Positions 5,089 to 7,083 of a stretch of DNA of 7,083 nt are shown in pieces. This DNA comes from JBPCOB01 sp051000715. Its GTDB lineage: Bacteria; Actinomycetota; Actinomycetes; JALYNC01. The stretch lies in NCBI GenBank assembly GCA_051000715.1, contig JBPCOB010000181.1, positions 1 through 7,083 on the forward strand, read 5' to 3'. Numbering within the stretch: position 1 is the first letter of the stretch; each line of letters opens with the position of its first letter. The notes under the pieces are model-generated. The model saw nothing but the letters and a program-made list of their open reading frames with translations. It was not told the origin of the DNA and searched no databases. The translations under genes were made by a program, and so were the position numbers.

Positions 5089-5640
5089 ATGCGCGCCGGT
5101 GATGAGGCGGCTTTCACCTCGCTGTACGAGCGCCACTACGACGACGTGTTGCGGTACGCCCGGCGCCGGGTGGACGAGCACACCGCGCGGGATGTGGCCG
5201 CCGAGACGTTCCTGCTGGCCTGGCGCCGGCCTGGCCAGGTGCCCAATGCCGAGCCGCTGCCGTGGCTGTACGGCGTCGCCCGGAAGACGTTGGGCAATGT
5301 GCTGCGGGCCCGAGCCCGGGACGCGGCGCTGGGTGTGCGGGTCCGGACCGCACTGGTGGCCGGCGTGCCGACGGTGCAGGCCGACCACGCCGGCGCGATC
5401 GTCCAGAACGTGCAGGTCGCGCAGGCGCTGCGCCGCCTGTCGATAAGTGACCAGGAGGCGCTGCAGCTGGTCGCCTGGGAGGACCTGGATCTGGCCGCGG
5501 CCGCGCAGGTCGTCGGATGCTCGGCGGCCACCTTCGCGGTGCGCCTGCACCGGGCCCGCCGCCGCCTGCGCCGGCTGCTCGACGCCCCGGCCCCGAAGCC
5601 CGATTCCCCTTTTCCCGTGCTTGAGACGGAGGCGAGATGA
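5089..5640 (+). CDS. ECF-type RNA polymerase sigma factor
   Basis: This 183-residue protein has the two-domain plan of extracytoplasmic-function sigma factors, which direct RNA polymerase to a small regulon. Region 2 spans about residues 6-75: DEAAFTSLYERHYDDVLRYA, DVAAETFLLAW (core-binding and -10 contact helices), PWLYGVARKTLGNVLRARAR. A linker (about 76-105) leads to region 4 at about 107-166: AQALRRLSISDQEALQLVAW, DLDLAAAAQVVGCSAATFAV and RLHRARRRLRRLL, the helix-turn-helix for the -35 element. The ATG at 5089 is chosen because GGAAGGGG (5075-5082) lies 6 nt before it and the protein then starts at region 2. The frame is open to 4945, but the upstream residues look non-coding. The stop overlaps the next start (ATGA, 5637-5640), so the two are translationally coupled. 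No C-terminal extension is present. Identity is sure; regulon unknown. Confidence 0.93.
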   Translation: MRAGDEAAFTSLYERHYDDVLRYARRRVDEHTARDVAAETFLLAWRRPGQVPNAEPLPWLYGVARKTLGNVLRARARDAALGVRVRTALVAGVPTVQADHAGAIVQNVQVAQALRRLSISDQEALQLVAWEDLDLAAAAQVVGCSAATFAVRLHRARRRLRRLLDAPAPKPDSPFPVLETEAR

Positions 5641-6635
5641 CCACCCGCGAGGTGAACCGCGTACGTGAGCTGCTGGCCGGTACCGACCCGACACCCGACC
5701 CCAAGGGGGCAGCCTGCGACGACGAAGGCCGGGCGACGCTGGCCCGGATCGTCGCCTCGCCGGTGCCGGCCGGACCGTGGCCGCTGTCGGCGCTGCGCCG
5801 GCGCCCGGGACTGCGGCTGGTGGCAGTAGTGGCGGCGACCGTAGGGCTTGTCACCGTGATTGCGGTAGCAGCACCGGCGGTGTTACCAGGTCATCGTTCG
5901 GGATCGGCGTATGCGGCGACACCGCCGCTGCTGGATTACCACGGCAGCCGGCAAAGCTCCCGCGGCCTGCTGCTCACTCTCGCCGCCGCCGCGCGCCGCC
6001 AGCCTGAGCCGGCGGCCGGCCGCTACGACTACATCCAGACCCAGGGCTGGTACCTCGACACCGCGCAGGACACCGCCGGCCACGTCTTCCGCAGTCAAGT
6101 GGATCCGGCCCGGCGGGAAGATTGGATCGACGCCGCCGGCTCCGGCCGGATCGAGGAGACCCGCCGCGGCATCCGCACCGACACCAGCCGGCTTTATGGT
6201 CCTGGTCAGCTCGGCGGCCCACCCCCGCTGCCCCCCGACCCGGCCGCCGTCCGGGCGGAGCTGGCCAAGCGCAGCCACGGCTACGGCGACTTCGAATGGC
6301 TCGTCGCCATCCAGGACGTCTGGCTGGCCCAGGTGGTGCCGCCGCGGGTGCAAAGCGCGATGCTGCAGGCCCTGGCCGGCCTCCATCATCTGTCTGTGAA
6401 GGGCAACGTCACCGACCGCGCCGGCCGGCCGGGGGTCGCCGTGACAACCACCTCTGCATATACCGGGCTGCGCGAGAACTACACCATGATCTTCAACCCG
6501 CACACCGGGGTCCTGCTGGACTACGAGGAGGTCACCCTCGACGCCGGCGACTTCCACGTACGGGTGCCAGCCACCATCGACTACACGGTATGGCTGCGCA
6601 GCGGACGCGTCTCCTCGGTAGATGAGCGCCCATGA
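5637..6635 (+). CDS. CU044_5270-like single-pass membrane protein, candidate anti-sigma partner
   Basis: The protein has 332 residues. An N-terminal cytoplasmic part of about 60 residues (MTTREVNRVRELLAGTDPTP onward) is followed by one membrane helix at about 61-83 (LVAVVAATVGLVTVIAVAAP), then an outside domain of about 250 residues. That domain begins SAYAATPPLLDYHG and contains YDYIQTQGWYLDT, WIDAAGSGRIEETRRGIRTD, VTTTSAYTGLRENYTMIFNP, HTGVLLDYEEVTL and a final DYTVWL. This pattern fits the actinobacterial CU044_5270 family, commonly encoded next to an ECF sigma gene. The short cytoplasmic head beside a sigma factor suggests it holds the sigma factor at the membrane, but the HxxxCxxC zinc anti-sigma motif is absent (one Cys, residue 27). 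GGAGG at 5628-5632 precedes the ATG by 4 nt, and the start overlaps the sigma stop. Codon 83 is TTA, a rare leucine codon in such genomes. Confidence 0.85.
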   Translation: MTTREVNRVRELLAGTDPTPDPKGAACDDEGRATLARIVASPVPAGPWPLSALRRRPGLRLVAVVAATVGLVTVIAVAAPAVLPGHRSGSAYAATPPLLDYHGSRQSSRGLLLTLAAAARRQPEPAAGRYDYIQTQGWYLDTAQDTAGHVFRSQVDPARREDWIDAAGSGRIEETRRGIRTDTSRLYGPGQLGGPPPLPPDPAAVRAELAKRSHGYGDFEWLVAIQDVWLAQVVPPRVQSAMLQALAGLHHLSVKGNVTDRAGRPGVAVTTTSAYTGLRENYTMIFNPHTGVLLDYEEVTLDAGDFHVRVPATIDYTVWLRSGRVSSVDERP

Positions 6636-6664
6636 CCGCCCCGTCTCGTAACCCCGAGCCCTAG
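6632..6664 (+). CDS. Possible 10-codon small ORF overlapping the previous stop
   Basis: ATG at 6632 overlaps the preceding TGA as ATGA, exactly like the sigma/membrane-protein junction, and encodes MTAPSRNPEP before TAG at 6662-6664. It ends 10 bp before the next GTG start. It could be a coupling or leader peptide, the remnant of the original start of the next gene, or chance. There is no strong ribosome binding site. Confidence 0.25.
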   Translation: MTAPSRNPEP

Positions 6665-6674
6665 GCAGCGACGG

Positions 6675-7083
6675 GTGAGCCTGCCCACGGCTGGTGCACC
6701 CCCGGCGGGCTCCGCGCTTCCGGGCGGCCCTCGGGAAGCAGTGAGCGCCGTTATCGTGCCCGTGGCGGCCGGTGCGGTGACCGGCCTGGTCGCCGCGTTC
6801 AGCTACTACGACCGGCTGCTGCGGCCACTCGCCCACACCTTCGGACTGTGGATCCTGCTCGCCGTGGTAGCCAGCGCCGGCCAGGCCCCTCGCCGGGCGG
6901 CACTGCGCGCCAGCACCGCCGTCTTCGCCGCGATCGTCGCGTTCCACCTCGGTCAACGGCTCATCTACCGGATCAAGTACCACGGCGACGCCTACACCTT
7001 CAGCGCGAACTCGCTGGCCCTGTGGTGCCTGTTAGCTCTGGCCGCCGGCGTGGTCCTCGGCCCGGTGTTCGCCAGGATCGGAC
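6675..7083 (+). CDS. Multi-pass membrane protein, 3' end outside window
   Basis: From the GTG at 6675 the frame stays open to the window end (136 codons seen). After a Pro/Ala/Gly-rich start come four hydrophobic segments: SAVIVPVAAGAVTGLVAAF, FGLWILLAVVASAG, ASTAVFAAIVAFHLGQRLIY and SLALWCLLALAAGVVLGPVF. Short basic loops (APRRAALR, RIKYHGD) separate them. It resembles small actinobacterial integral membrane proteins of unknown function; a DUF6518-like assignment is possible but I cannot confirm it. The start could instead be GTG at 6741, which would place the protein directly at the first membrane helix; neither has a good ribosome binding site. It is the third main gene of the sigma operon, 39 bp after the second. 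Codon 120 (7032-7034) is TTA. Confidence 0.75.
   Translation, partial: MSLPTAGAPPAGSALPGGPREAVSAVIVPVAAGAVTGLVAAFSYYDRLLRPLAHTFGLWILLAVVASAGQAPRRAALRASTAVFAAIVAFHLGQRLIYRIKYHGDAYTFSANSLALWCLLALAAGVVLGPVFARIG

Noticed and set aside
4912..5694. 260-codon open frame on - opposite the sigma factor
   Set aside because: It is a shadow of the sigma gene; the composition is Gln/Arg/Pro-rich and no motif is seen.
5883..6983. 366-codon open frame on - across the sigma operon's second and third genes
   Set aside because: It is antisense to the well-supported membrane protein and the following gene, with no recognisable domain.

Overview
The window is high-GC DNA with strong G/C preference at third codon positions, Shine-Dalgarno starts, GTG starts and Actinobacteria-typical families: a PIN toxin, a NERD protein, a MarR regulator and an ECF sigma factor paired with a CU044_5270-type membrane protein. 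I infer a filamentous-type actinomycete and cannot name the genus.

Left part (1-2352): the 3' end of a VapC-like PIN toxin gene on + faces a decayed serine recombinase gene and a membrane-anchored NERD-domain gene, both on -. The NERD gene carries a 16-bp tandem duplication that removes its natural hydrophobic C-terminus and makes the frame run on across the recombinase remnant as a 592-codon open frame. The recombinase has lost its N-terminus, including the catalytic serine region, and has a one-base frameshift in its DNA-binding helix-turn-helix.

Middle (2353-4369): an unrecognised 166-residue acidic protein and a MarR-family regulator lie on -. Divergent from them on + is a secreted lipoprotein with a very good ribosome binding site. 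The MarR gene stays open, but its recognition-helix segment appears to be read in the wrong frame between two compensating one-base indels.

Right part (4370-7083): about 720 bp without a convincing gene holds a terminator-like hairpin, an 11-bp perfect tandem repeat that looks like a response-regulator box, a 16-bp tandem repeat and a palindrome. It is followed by an intact, tightly coupled operon: an ECF sigma factor, then a single-pass membrane protein in the anti-sigma position (ATGA overlap), a possible 10-codon frame (second ATGA overlap), and a multi-pass membrane protein cut by the window end. The operon looks like a cell-surface signalling unit. The left and middle parts look like a decaying accessory region.

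The most useful observations are the reconstructable lesions (NERD, recombinase, MarR), the orphan 11-bp repeat, and the sigma/anti-sigma-like operon, which lacks a zinc anti-sigma motif and has TTA codons in its downstream genes.
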